Below, piece by piece: positions 33,574 to 44,866 of a stretch of DNA of 64,000 nt. Position 1 is the stretch's first letter. Each line of letters starts with the position of its first letter. A model generated the notes under the pieces. It searched no databases, was not told where the DNA came from, and worked only from the letters and a program-made list of their open reading frames with translations. The DNA lies in contig JAYGXS010000007.1 of NCBI GenBank assembly GCA_036362985.1, positions 18,099,793 to 18,163,792 on the forward strand. Direction: 5' to 3'. The DNA comes from Ligula intestinalis. Its lineage: Eukaryota > Platyhelminthes > Cestoda > Diphyllobothriidea > Diphyllobothriidae. The position numbers and the translations under genes were made by a program.

Positions 33574-34130
33574 CTAAAATTAAAATAGAAAGAGTTGGTT
33601 GAGACAGGGCGACGCGATTCAATTAGATTAAGGAAACAACATACGTCTCCATCGAATGAGAACGCAGAATAAATATTGCCCGCGCGCGGTTTGAAATTTT
33701 AAGCAAGTGGTGTGACAAGAGAAAATACTTGTTTCATACGACCGACGAAAGTGTGTCAAGAAAAACACACTTGTTGTGCCTACAAAGCAGGATACTCACA
33801 AAATTGTTCCACTGAACAAACCGTACCATTGTATTTCCCCACGTAAAATCGTCGCTCGGGTCTCAAATCCATCTGCTTGCACAATTAGCTTCCAACAAGC
33901 AAAGCAGACTATCGTACAAATCCCTTCTGAACGAAATTGGCTCAACGAAACTCCTATAACGCTGGTGCTTGGGGAATTTCTCTGAAGTACACACGAAGGC
34001 GTAGGATAAAACAACTACAAATGGCTGAGTCGCTCATTTGACATTATATCTAATTTGTTTTGATATCAGTAATTTACTAGTTTAGACATTTTCCTAGTAG
34101 TTCGTTAAAGTTCTGTCTAGCGGAAGAAGA

Positions 34131-34660
34131 TGCGATCACAGGAACAAGAGTTTTATTTGCCTGACGGTTGGGATTCCCTCGGGAATCCTTAATCATAGGT
34201 GATGAAAACATAGGCATGGTCATTCGCAGATGAGGTGGATACACGCACAGGCTGCACGGTATTTATAGTTCCTATTGGTCATCCATGTGTGTGTGATAAT
34301 TGTTCACTTCTGTAGCCACCGCTTGGGCCTTAGTTGATGAGGTATTGGCTTGAAACTTCGCGTTCGGCTCACTATTTGCCAAAATTGCCATGTCAGCGTC
34401 AGATGCGGGCCTGATAATGGCGTGACAATTATGTCCGCTGTCGTCAGAGTTGTTGTTGCGTCCAGCCCTTCCCACGTGACTGATTCTCTTACTCAGGAAA
34501 CTTCCCAGTACACCGTATGGGAATGCCACATCGTTGCGATTCTTGATGGACTGGGGGCCTGAGAACTATGACTCCAGCAGCTCGCGGCTCACGCAGTTGT
34601 CGCCTCTTGCGAGGATTTTGGCCTCGTCAAACTTGAAAGTATGGCCGGGTCCCGTCGACT
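34131..34660 (-). mobile_element. Penelope-like element 3' fragment
   Basis: Minus-strand C-terminus of a Penelope-like endonuclease: FSGPQSIKNRNDVAFPYGVL, GRAGRNNNSDDSGHNCHAII, then a 3' end. The perfect hairpin GGATTCCC/GGGAATCC lies at 34171-34188. It is the same family as 4540-5290 (shared FSGPQSI, AFPYGVL and SDDSGHNC). It abuts an inverted copy of its own 3' end at 34673-34800. Confidence 0.75.
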
Positions 34661-34672
34661 GAGCTGCATCAT

Positions 34673-34800
34673 CTATGATTTAGGATAAAGGATTCCCGAG
34701 GGAATCCGAAACGTCAGGCAAATAAAACTCTTGTTCCAGTGATCTCATCTTCTTCCTCTGAACTGCTTCCAGGGACTCGAATATTCTCTACTATTGGCAA
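34673..34800 (+). mobile_element. Inverted Penelope-like 3' end
   Basis: Contains hairpin GGATTCCC (34690-34697) / GGGAATCC (34700-34707), then GAAAC (34708-34712) and GTCAGGCAAATAAAACTCTT. This is the reverse complement of 34131-34200. The two ends form an inverted pair about 470 bp apart. No protein coding in this piece. Confidence 0.7.
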
Positions 34801-35600
34801 AGTTCTGTCTGTTAAATTATACAGCAAATCATCTTAAGCAAATCCATTTGATTCTGAAGATATTTTCCACTAGCAAAGCTACTTCAAAGGCTCTCGGTAA
34901 ACCCTAATATCTAAAAGTTTATCCTGAACTTACCGTCGTTCAGCGAAAATAATGTTGACCAGAAGTCAACTGCAAAATAAACCGCGAAATGGAGCCGAAC
35001 ACAAAACCTTATCGACACAAGACCACGATGATAGCCACTGCGCTATTAACGCAGAAGTAAGGAGCGATCTAAAATTGGATGCGATCGACGCACGCGGAAA
35101 ACCATTGCGACGGATATCATGATCTATCTTCAAAGTTCAATAATCTAGCCTCTAAGTGCAAGAAACTTGAAGACGAAATGAAAAATATGAAAGAATTAAT
35201 CCAGCAAACCCTTTTTTCAAAGGAAAAACCGGCAGCCTCTGCACATAAACTAGCGCCGAGCAGAGAACGAGGCACCGTGGATAATGATTCGGTCAAAAAT
35301 CCTCTTCACACATTCAATAACAAGAAAAGCACAACTGGAAACGTCATAGACAAGGCTAGCAAAAACACAAATGTGAAGCGGCAGAACGTGTCCGGAAAGA
35401 AAACAGATTCTGAGACAAATGTAGGGAACGTGCCCAGCACCGAAATGGCGTGCAACAATGAAGGGCCTGGCCTCCCGAATACACACCGCAACAGCCATGA
35501 GGCCCAGGCCAGGGAACCATCTACATCGGCCAGCCCGAGGCTCACAGAGGACAATATAAAAAGACTGACAAAAAAGACTTCCAACACCCACAGGATCGAA

Positions 35601-35609
35601 AACACTGTC
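35601..35609. repeat. Candidate target duplication, left copy
   Basis: AACACTGTC, repeated at 37277-37285, on either side of the jockey-like insertion in CR1-like element C. Confidence 0.6.
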
Positions 35610-37243
35610 ATTATCCCCCTGGTCAAAGCGGGTAAGGACCCCTGCCTAGCGACCTCTTATCGTCCAATTGCCCTCCTCAGTCCATTGGCGAAGATCCCGG
35701 AACGGCTCATCCACCCAATTCTGACGTCTGTGGCGGAACTATCTTGCCACCAACATGGTTTCCGATCGGGTCGTGGAACTACAACGGCGCTTTTCGAGCT
35801 CAGCGACGCTATCCTCGAGGGCTTCAATCAACAGAAGCCCGCTTCGCGGACCGTGGCAGTCTCAATTGACCTGTCACGAGCCTTTGACTGAGTCCGCCAC
35901 GATCAGCTCGTGCAGGACTTGGTCTCGCTGAACGTCCCGACTGGCCTGGTCCGATGGTTTGCGGCTTACATCCGTGGCCGTCACGATCGTGTCCTCTTCC
36001 GGGGCGCGCTCTCTAAGCCCCGTTAGCAGACCTGTAGCGTCTCTCAAGGCTCTGTGCTCAGCCCGACACTCTTTAACATCTACATGCGAGAGTTCCCACT
36101 CCCCCGGACACCTGTGCAAGTGGTATCCTACGCGGACGATGTTATGTTCTTTTTCCGGCACCATGACATCGATCAGGCTGCACAGCTCCTCACGGAGTTC
36201 ATGCCTGTTGTCGAAAACTTTCTCACCCAGCGCGGAATGACGATCTCGGCAGCCAAGTCGTCCGTAACTGTTTTTACGCTTGATCCGAAGGAGTTCAATC
36301 GTCACCCGGTCATCACCATCAATGGGGCGTCCTTAACATTCGTCCGCAAGCCCAAACTCCTTGGTGTGCGTTTTGATCCGCTCTTCACGTTCGCAGACCA
36401 TGCCCGGGAGACCGCAAGCAAAGTAAGCCGCTGCACCAAGGTCCTCAAGGCTCTAGCAGGCACATCCTGGGGCTGCGCGAAAGAGACTCTGTCGAATGCT
36501 TTCAAGGCGCTGGCCAAGCCGTACCTCACTTATGCAGCATCAATCTGGTCTCCTACGATGAGCTCTTCCAGCCTCCGCCGCCTCCAGTCAGCCCAAAACG
36601 CTGCCCTCCGCACGATCACGGGTTGCTATAAAATGTCGCCTATAGATCATCTTCATGCAGAGGCTTCTGTTCTACCGGTCGCCCATCACAACACTCTCCT
36701 TAGCCAGCAGTTCTGGTGGAGTTGTTTGCAACCCGGCCATCCCAATCATCACCGTTGCACCACTCCCGAGCCCTGCCGCAACGTCCGGCCGTCTATTCGA
36801 GCACTCCACAAGGAAGCTGTTGCCTCGTCGCGGATCTACCTGTTGATAGCTCTGCCACCAAGACAGGCTTCCAGCGTCTCCACCAGAGATTCGTTGTCGA
36901 GGAGAAACGAGGTTACCGTCCCCCGGTCCTTTTGGGTGGCTTTCCACCTCCGATTGCGGCCTCGGAACGACATCTCCCGAGGGTCACTCGCTGTACCCTG
37001 GCGCAGCTACGCAGTGGCTACTGTATGCTCCTTCGCCAGTACCAGCACCGGCTCGACCCATCCATACCTGACTGCTGTCCCGACTGCGGCGTCTCGCCGC
37101 ATGACTGCCGTCATCTGTTCGCCTGCAGTTCTCGGCCAGGCACTCACCTCACTCCCGCGGACCTGTGGCTCAAGCCGGTCGAGGTCGCGGCTTTTCTCCG
37201 TCTCCCAACTACTCCCAGTTTGGATTCCGGCGGGGATTCCTGA
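35610..37243 (+). pseudogene. Jockey-like reverse transcriptase (two stops, one frameshift)
   Basis: Reads IPLVKAGKDPCLATSYRPIA then LSCHQHGFRSGRGTTTALFE, motif A SIDLSRAFD (stop TGA at 35889-35891) VRHDQL, then SQGSVLSPTLFNIYM (motif B) and VSYADDVMFF (motif C). A second stop lies near 36024. After the thumb (KPKLLGVRFDPLFTFADHAR) a frameshift near 36850 moves to RCTLAQLRSGYCMLLRQYQH. A Cys-His block follows, CCPDCGVSPHDCRHLFAC, as seen at the C-terminus of jockey-type elements. Confidence 0.8.
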
Positions 37244-37276
37244 TCCAACTATGGGCTACGACACACACACACACAC
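35610..37276 (+). mobile_element. Jockey-like non-LTR retrotransposon, 5'-truncated
   Basis: Inserted in ORF1 of CR1-like element C. It begins inside the reverse transcriptase and ends with an (AC)n tail at 37261-37277. It has a different codon and base style from the CR1-like copies (GC-richer) and is less decayed, so it is the younger insertion. I call it jockey-superfamily from the RT style and the C-terminal Cys-His block; the exact clade is uncertain. Confidence 0.78.
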
Positions 37277-37285
37277 AACACTGTC
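37277..37285. repeat. Candidate target duplication, right copy
   Basis: AACACTGTC, identical to 35601-35609. It overlaps the end of the (AC)n tail, so part of the match could be chance. Confidence 0.6.
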
Positions 37286-39469
37286 TAGTGGTTCAGGGCC
37301 TAGAAGAATCTAGTTCAGTCAGTTCAGAAAAAGGCAAGAAGGACATGGTTTCCTTCAATCGTGTTCTAAACAAGCTGTTCCAGCCAGGTTTGGAATTTCC
37401 AGTTCTGAAATCATTTCAGATTGGAAAAATGACTGAAGATATCACAGGTACGCCGCGAACACGACCTTTAAAAATTATGATGCAAAACAAGGAACAGGTT
37501 CAACTGATCCTATTGAAAAAAAAACTAACGTTCATCACTCGCATAAACAAGATTTTTTTCAGCTGGACTACTCCCCAGTGGATTGGCTAAAACGCGGGGA
37601 ACTTGTGGCAGAATTACATTCGAGAGTGAAAAATGGCGAGACCAGTCTGGCAATCTCGACCGGGAAGATTATTCACAAGAATATGAGGTTCTCGAACCAA
37701 CCGATAATAAATCGAGCAACGGCCTGAGAATGACACAGCCGCAGTCAAACTAGGTTCAAAATTGACCGACACAAAAACCGCTAAAAATGTCACTTAAATT
37801 TAGCAACACCAACGCAGAGAGTCTACTCTCCAAGTTAGATGAACGGAAAGTGCAGATATATGACCTTTCTCCCCACATTATCTCTTTGAAAGAAACCTAG
37901 CTGTCTGAAAACGTGGATGACTGCGAAGTGTCACTGCCCGGTTTTAATTTGTTTCGGAGAGATAGGAGAGGGCGTCAAGGAGGAGGAATTCTAACTAACG
38001 TCAAACATGGACTGCTAGTATTGAAAAAAAACAGAATGGTTTTATTGCACCGGAATCACCCAGCCTAGAAGTTCTGACCGTGTACCGTCCACCTAGAGGT
38101 GATCCCGAGGCTGACACTGGTCTGCTCGAGGACTTGGCAAGATTAACTACTCGGCGACTTCAATGCGCCGCTCATGAAGTGGAGTTCAATATACGCATGA
38201 GATCTAGAGCAGGCGTCACTGGAGTTTACTAGCCCTGACACTCAGTGCCTCTCTCAGGCAAGCGACGGAACAGAAATTATTGAGAGTGGAGCAAAAGCTG
38301 AGCATCTCTCAACATTTTTCGAATCAAAGTTTACGACTGAGATTAGATTCATCCCTCTCAACTATGGCTTAGACGACGGCCCGAAAATTGAAAATGCATT
38401 TTTCGCCGCAGCGACTGTTCGTTAGGAGTTGCTGGCACTAAATGACTCGAAATCACCTGGCCCCGATGATATCCCGCCGAAATTACTGAAAGAACTTGCT
38501 GAAGAGCCAGCCAAACTGCTTCATACGCTTTTCAGTACCTCATTTGAAGCCGGCTGTTTATACACCGATTGGAAATCCACACGGATAACACCGTTGAATG
38601 AAGGCGACAGAAAGGTGTCCGCAAACAATTATAGACCAATCTGTCTTACTTCGATCTTTTGCAATATTACGGAAAAAGTAGTAAAGCGCGAGCTGATGCG
38701 TTACCTTGAGCAGCATAATCTACTATCGGATGCGCAGCGTGGATTCCGCAGATGCAGGTCCAGCGTGACGAACTTGATCTAATGTTTGGAACGTTGGACT
38801 CGGGCAGTTGATGGAGAAATCCCCTTCATGTACTTTACACTGACTTCAAGAAGGCATTTGATAGCGTCCCACATCAACTTCTGCACAAACTCAGCAAAAT
38901 AGGTGTTAAAGTTACCTACTTGGTCGCTCCCTAAACTGTCCATATCAGTGAACAGCAGTCAGCAGAGGTTGCGGTCGAGAGCGGTGTTCCCCAAAGCACT
39001 GTCCTTGGTCCTATACTGTTCATTATGTACGTCAACAACAGCGTCCATGAAATGGATTGCGATGTGGCTATCTTTGCCGATGATATTAAGATTTGGAACG
39101 TCATCAGAAATGTAGCTGACAAAGAGCGTTTGCAGGTAAACCTAAACTGTTTTCAAAATTGGTCTAAAGACTGGCTTTTGCCGGTTAACGAGATCTGATA
39201 CAAACATCTCGTATAATGCGCGGTCAGGACTGCTGTCGTCTACCTGGCGACTTCCTCCAGTTAGCAACAACGAGGAACTTAAAAGGGCATCCATTCAAAG
39301 TACGTGTAACAGGGGCCAGACTAGGCACACGAGTACCCAACTTTCTTCTTTTTGAATAGAGTAGTTGAAGCTTGGAATTCTCTGCCCGAAGATATTGTCA
39401 CGTCCCCATCTGTGGACACATTCAAGAGGAAGTTAGACCTGTATAGGCACCACATCCTCTAAAATGAGC

Positions 39470-40985
39470 ACTGCTAGGTGAAAGGGCACCGCCGAGCAAT
39501 TACATGTTACAAAACATACTACTCACTACCTTTCAGTATTATATGTGTTTAGAATAACTAAAAACGCTTTTCTATATAAGAATTGCAAAAATCGCATCTA
39601 CCGAACCTTGTGATCCTAGGCTACGCCACCCTGTAAAGCTCTGGTTTTCCATAACCGACTGCTGTGGATCGTGGTGAGGTCCTCTGTTTCGTCACCTGGT
39701 CGGCAGACTCGGTAAACCAGCAAGGGTGTACGATGGGCGCATCTGCGACACTTGATGCGTTCTTCAAAATCTTCTCCTCGTGTGACCCTTAGGATAACGA
39801 TCAAAACCGCGACCGGCTCCTCCTGAAATGCTGCAAACACTCTCAACACAGGCCATCTGACTTGAATATAGTCTCCTTCTACTCCCCACGGGCGACAGAT
39901 TTTCGCATTCAAATCTCTCGAATGTCATTCAAAGCCCGAGATATTCCGAACAAAGCCTAAGGAGTTGTTTCACTGCCGGCCCTTTTTTACCCAGTTCCAT
40001 TTACTGGCAACGGCATTCTTTTGAAATGTTCTGCTGAACCAATGTATTGCAGAACTGTGCTGTACTAATAGGGAAGTCAAAGGTATTTACCTACATTTAC
40101 CTTAATAAAACCTGACCTGACCTAGCCTGTGGGCAAGTGCATTACCAATTTTAGGGAGTAGGACGTTAAGAGTTTTTCTCAGACACAATGTCAACAGTTA
40201 ATATATGTTAACAGAAACATAGTACCGACAAAGGCAAGAGAAAAGAAGCCGTTTCGCATCCCAGGTATTCGTCTAGAAGAAGTCGCTGTGATCACCCGAA
40301 TAAAATTGCGATTCCGGTGATGGCAAAGACTTCTTCTAAAAGTAAGGGAGGATGGAATAGCCATTTCTGACTTCTTAGTCTGTGGCAGACAGCCAACATT
40401 GTTGTCCCACTTTCTTTTTCAATACCCACTGTCTCAACGTCAAGTATCTTCGCGGGCGACAATTGCCGACGCTTGAACATCATAACCACGCACGTACAGG
40501 CGTGTCCGACAGTCACGGTTGCCCAAGGGCCACTTTAACACACCATACCTCAGCTGATAAAGCAGGGAACGCTATACGCGACAACCCCTGTGGCAAGGCA
40601 AAGCTACCATTTCCTTAAGTATAACATTGTCCACAAAAATATTGATAGAAACAAGAACATTTTAAGTCAATGAGAAATGCATACTACTTTAGTTGTCATT
40701 GTTACATACTGTCTAGCCCTTTCAGGCGGTCGGAAAAACGTGCGTTCCGAAGCCGGCACACTAATTTGACTGAAAAAAATGAGGATTATATTTCATGATA
40801 GTTAAAAGCTAAACACCAGCGGATAATATTTTTCTCATCGAAAACACGACACTACACCTACTGTACGCACAGGCCAATCCGTCAATCACAAGGCGGTGGC
40901 TTACGCTGTCGTAGAAGACGTATTCAGAAGACACAAGATACAAGTTGGTCAAGGAAATGGCAAGAAAAAATTGATAAAGACGCAT
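39470..40985. other. Intronic sequence, unassigned
   Basis: No exon recognised. A minus-strand open frame at 39616-39912 has no similarity I can name, and its splice context does not fit. It may be transposon flank. Confidence 0.35.
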
Positions 40986-40987
40986 AC

Positions 40988-41045
40988 CTAGATCAACATC
41001 CGTCTGTAGAGAGGGAACAGAGGTCCCGACAGAAACATGAGGAGC
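40988..41045 (-). CDS. UBR4: Probable UBR4 micro-exon 13
   Basis: A 58-nt segment flanked by a strong acceptor (TTGCCTTCTATTTTAG) and a donor (GTATGC). It encodes APHVSVGTSVPSLQTDVDL. The exon before ends in phase 0 and the exon after starts with 2 nt of a split codon. A linking exon of length 3n+1 is therefore required, and 58 fits. No conserved residues prove it, because this is the disordered linker of the protein. Inferred from splice signals and phase. Confidence 0.5.
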
Positions 41046-42815
41046 CTAAAATAGAAGGCAAGGGAGGCAAATAAAAGCAGAGCAAGAGAGCAGAAAATTT
41101 TCACTGACACGACGGCAAGGTGGTTAGCCAAACAAAACGTTCGAGAATACACGGCGTAAAAAAGCACAAATTATATGTCTTGAGCCATAAACCTTGCACT
41201 GCCGCAATATTCTGTGCCTTCATAATTTACCATCTTAACGTAATGATTGTAACATCCTTTGCCCAAAAGCAATGGATAGAGGATTAATTGAAAAATTCTT
41301 CCTGATCAGTCGTGCAGGAGCCGTTACTACAGCTCTTAAAGAAACGCTTGGATAAATATCTGTCTTTCTTTTCCCTCAACACTGAACCCGAACTAATATC
41401 AAGCCAACGCCATATCTGAGTTGGTTTTAGAAACAGTGCTGCTTACACTTTCATGAATACTATTTTAGAAAGAACTATTTGCCAAATGCGTGTACAGCTG
41501 TGGATATCACACCGGCATGCCTACTATTCCATTACTGAAAAGACTATTTCACTGCTAGGAGCAACTCTAACCGACTCGTTTGCACGCCGTCCTGATGACT
41601 CGTTCCCATGATGCATTATAGATCGGCCCATAGGCCATGCGCGTGATGACATCAAAAAAGCTGCCGACGAAATTAGTGCTCTACTCAACCACTCGGGTGA
41701 GCCGTAATGCTAACCCCTCAAGGACCCTATCGGATTGATGCGATTGCCATCCGACCTTTTTTCATATACGTATGCCCCTTGTTTGGCTTTAAATACATTG
41801 TACTAAGTAAGTCAATATATTTCCATCCTTCGCACCTTGTTGTTGAGTTCTCCCTTGGGGACCCGAACGAGGCGTAGTTGGACGGCGAACATCGTGGCTC
41901 GTGCCAAGGTTATAACATTCCTTAGGACGGCTGAAAATCCGGGAGGATCGGATCTGAATGAGAAAATATTGCAGCCTAAAACTAGTGTAACGGGGCAGCG
42001 GAGAGTCGGTGGGGGGAGGGGGAGAGGAAGAGGTCGACCTCCGACGCCAGGATATGGTCACTGCCATATCCTCACCGTACGCACACACTTCTGTACAATT
42101 TGGGACAATCTAAGAATGAAGTCCATGAGTGCTTTGTACGAACTTGGTGGTGACCGATGGCAACGAGAGGATAAATTTCTTCCCAGGCAAAACACGCACA
42201 CAACGATGATTTGAATACCCTCTTAAGTATAGCAAAGAGCACGCGGTTAAATCCCCCCACTTCCACCGTCAACGTATTTCTAAGATTTGGATTGCAAATG
42301 GCTAGCGAACCCTTCGGAACACGCACGCGCACCCACCATACATTTGTGAGGACTCACTCCGCGCAGACAGCATGTGCCAAGGCTCACCGCCACCAACGAG
42401 TACACATGCACTTGACGTCTACGCCCGTCCGTTTGATCAATCAACTGTTAAGGTTGACTTGCACAAAGGCCGCCCAAGATGCTGTGGCGGTTCCCGCGGT
42501 CACCTGAATTCAGACGCAACGTCGTAGCTAGCGGCTGCTCGCTCGTATGACAGTCAAATTCCTCCTGCCTATTCTCCGTTTTCGTTTGTACAGTGCAAAC
42601 TCTTTCTACCACTTTGGTCACCGATGACTTTTCTTCGCCTAAGATCGCCTGAAGATAGCAGTTGCTAAGGTTTTACTGACTTAACTCCCTGTGATATACT
42701 CTCCAGCCAGGATAGAAACAAAAACACGAGTTGATTACGACATGAGCCCTACCAGTGGGTGGGGCTACGCGCCCGGTCGATTTTAGTAAAAAAAAATTGT
42801 GCAAGGATGCTCTAC
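41046..42815. other. Intron between UBR4 exons 12 and 13
   Basis: Open on both strands around 41.79-42.21 kb without any recognisable motif. The end at about 41790-41815 (ACTAAGTAAGTCAATA) looks like a retroelement-type 3' tail. No exon called. Confidence 0.35.
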
Positions 42816-43103
42816 CAGGGACGTGCGCTGAGATGAACGGGGAGGAGGCGGAGGAGGTATTGAGGCCGGCACCGCCGCGTCTGTGGACGACCTTCTCTCC
42901 GTCGCCGACGACGGTGATGCCTGTGACGGTTCAAATGCATTGGAGACATTGGTACCTTCCGGTCGGGCTGGATTCGAGCAACCCGAGACAGCCGAGGGTC
43001 TTTGTTCTTCTAACACTGCTTGCTGCCTCTCATTGGGAGCAGTTCCCGCAGCGGAGAGTGGAATGATCGGCTGATTGTTTCTCGGCACAACACTGCTTGA
43101 AGG
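42816..43103 (-). CDS. UBR4: UBR4 exon 12 of window (low-complexity linker)
   Basis: 288 nt (96 codons), phase 0 to 0, acceptor TTGAAATGTTTAG, donor GTAGAG. The protein is Ser/Ala/Pro-rich (PSSSVVPRNNQPIIPLSAAG ... PPPPPPRSSQRTSL). It falls where human UBR4 has a long Ser/Thr/Gly-rich linker between the UIM-like motif and the helical domain. No sequence-level match is expected here. Support is the open frame, splice signals, phase and order. Confidence 0.65.
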
Positions 43104-43830
43104 CTAAACATTTCAAGGGTGAGTCAGAGTAGCAACAAGGTTTCAGGTAAGAGAGCACGCACGGGCAGAGATGTTGGGTGAACACCAAAGCAGCTTCTGA
43201 ACCACCTGGTGGCTCACAAACGAATTTATGGGAAAATATTATTCAAACGGATTCAAACTTATCACAGCAAGCCGGAGGAAATAGTACGCGTAAACCGATA
43301 TACCTATGAACAATTTATGTGAAATAGCTACCGAAAGGTGCTAATAAGATGACTTCTATGTGTTCGGCCACAGAAGACCGCGAAGAAACACCACCAAAGA
43401 TGCGGCAACGTTTGCCATACATTAATGACGAGTTAGAAGTCACTGAACACACCGTTCTCTGAGCAAGTCGTGGAAATGCCCACCGGCCCAAAGCTATCAT
43501 GCCCAGCTGGGTCATGATATGCAAAGACCGGTTAAATAACAAGAAGGTAATAAGTAAACTGTCCTTGGAATTACGCAGGTCAAAATAAACGCACGCTCCG
43601 ATCGGTGTGACTGTGTGTTGCCACCTACACCTACGAAACAGGCAATGCGTCCAGCGGCAGAAGATAATCGCACAGGCCGCAAACAGGACGAGTTGAGAAT
43701 TAAGTGAAGCCTGCTCCTCCGATGAGAACCTAATTAATCGATGCACTTATCCGTCACCGGCACACGCAACTCTACGCAGTCGCACTAGAACTAGCGCCAC
43801 TGACCACTGATAAGCTTGTAGTATTTTTCT
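43104..43830. other. Intronic sequence with a long unassigned open frame
   Basis: A 143-codon minus-strand open frame at 43315-43746 is present but has no family similarity, no suitable splice signals and unlikely composition. The flanking exons already join in phase, so I do not call it an exon. Confidence 0.35.
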
Positions 43831-43839
43831 CTTTTTGTT

Positions 43840-44110
43840 ACTTTTTCTGACGACGGATTTCTGAAAGAACCAGAAACCTCAGACTAATAAACGAATACTT
43901 CTGGTGTTCGACCAGCCTTATCCTATAAATACTGCAACTCACTGTGTATTAATTAGCCGTTTCTGCTAGTGACTCTGATGATGGATTAGCGACGAATTCC
44001 AAGAGGTCAGGCTAACAAAGTTCTTGTCTCAGCGATCACATATGCTTCATCTCAATTACTTCCTGGGACTCGCATTTTCTCTTGTATTAACAGTTTTTAC
44101 ACTGTTATGC
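43840..44110 (+). mobile_element. Tandem Penelope-like 3' ends with two hammerhead-like cores
   Basis: Two related units 128 bp apart. The first has CTGACGA at 43847-43853, a GGATTTC...GAACC stem, and GAAAC at 43873-43877. The second has CTGATGA at 43975-43981, a GGATT...AATTCC stem, and GTCAGGCTAACAAAG. After the second comes the tail also seen at the other Penelope ends (TCTTGTCTCAGCGATCACAT, then TTACTTCCTGGGACTCGCAT). No protein coding remains. Confidence 0.6.
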
Positions 44111-44728
44111 AGCCTAAACATTTTATATTCCATTATATATTAGGATGGTTTCATTGAAATTATATCTGCAAACGTACAAATATACGCATCCTATAGTATT
44201 ACCAGGTACTACTGTCATGTGGCAATAACGTCGCGTATATGCAATCAACTGAGGGTAAATCAACAAAAAGAAACATGACTTGAAATAAAAACAGACTCAT
44301 TGTTCGCAGAAATCTGTGAAGCGGCAAAAAATTAAAGGTCGGAATGCCATATAGCTAGGAATTACTGCAAACCAAAGAAGACCTTACTCGTTTCAAGGAC
44401 ACTCACTGACATTGCAAAAACGCTCTGCTCGGATGCCAAGTGAACTCTCTGAAGAGAAGAGTGCCTGGATCTTATGTTAACGGGAGCAATAAAAATTGGC
44501 GGACAGGTGAAAGAGCCAAATGGAGCCAGCTGCAGATGTAGCAGTACAGAAAAAAACGCATAGCGCGAGCAGCAGCCACATTGGCGGCCCTTATTAAAGT
44601 AGAAGTCTGAGTAATAGTGGTACTGGCATAAACAGTAGCGATGGTCAAAATGCACAGGCTGAAGTGACCAGTAAAAAAGCATGTGAGTTGGCAAGGCGTG
44701 GTGTCGCAGCTGACTGATGAGCACTCAC

Positions 44729-44866
44729 AGAGGACCGAGAAGGAGTGTTAGCTGGTAGTGGAGCGTTTTGACCAGAGGCTCGAGACTCCTGCTCTTCGGC
44801 AATGAGGGCCGCCGTCCCCGGACCACCTTGATCCTGAAGACTCAGCTGCAAGGCGAGATCGAGCAT
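44729..44866 (-). CDS. UBR4: UBR4 exon 11 of window (UIM-like motif)
   Basis: 138 nt (46 codons), phase 0 to 0, acceptor TTCGCCTTTTCAG, donor GTGAGT. The first residues, MLDLALQLSLQDQGG, match human MVELAIALSLQQDQQG. This has the shape of a ubiquitin-interacting motif (acidic, LxxAL, xxS, L); human UBR4 carries the same pattern. The acidic side preceding it is supplied by the previous exon (SEDA). The remainder is Ser/Ala/Pro-rich linker. Too small to be found by open-frame length. Confidence 0.87.

Larger units (their letters stand above)
35060..39462 (+). mobile_element. CR1-like non-LTR retrotransposon C, split by an insertion
   Basis: Plus strand, antisense to UBR4. ORF1 left part at 35079-35600 (LSSKFNNLASKCKKLEDEMK, coiled coil); ORF1 right part from about 37278 (CLVVQGLEESSSVSSEKGKK, TRPLKIMMQNKEQVQLILLK). 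ORF2 remnants follow: endonuclease near 37.79-38.1 kb (TNAESLLSKLDERK), RT at 38429-38782 (SKSPGPDDIPPKLLKELAEE), then DFKKAFDSVPHQLL, FADDIKIW near 39080. The C-terminus VVEAWNSLPEDIVTSPSVDT ends with TAA at 39460-39462. Most of the endonuclease appears deleted. Confidence 0.82.

Noticed and set aside
39616..39912. Minus-strand open frame with Cys pairs (KCRRC)
   Set aside because: No matching family and no usable splice sites; lies just beyond a CR1-like 3' end and is probably flanking repeat.
43315..43746. 143-codon minus-strand open frame
   Set aside because: No family similarity, no splice signals of the right phase, and the neighbouring UBR4 exons already join without it.
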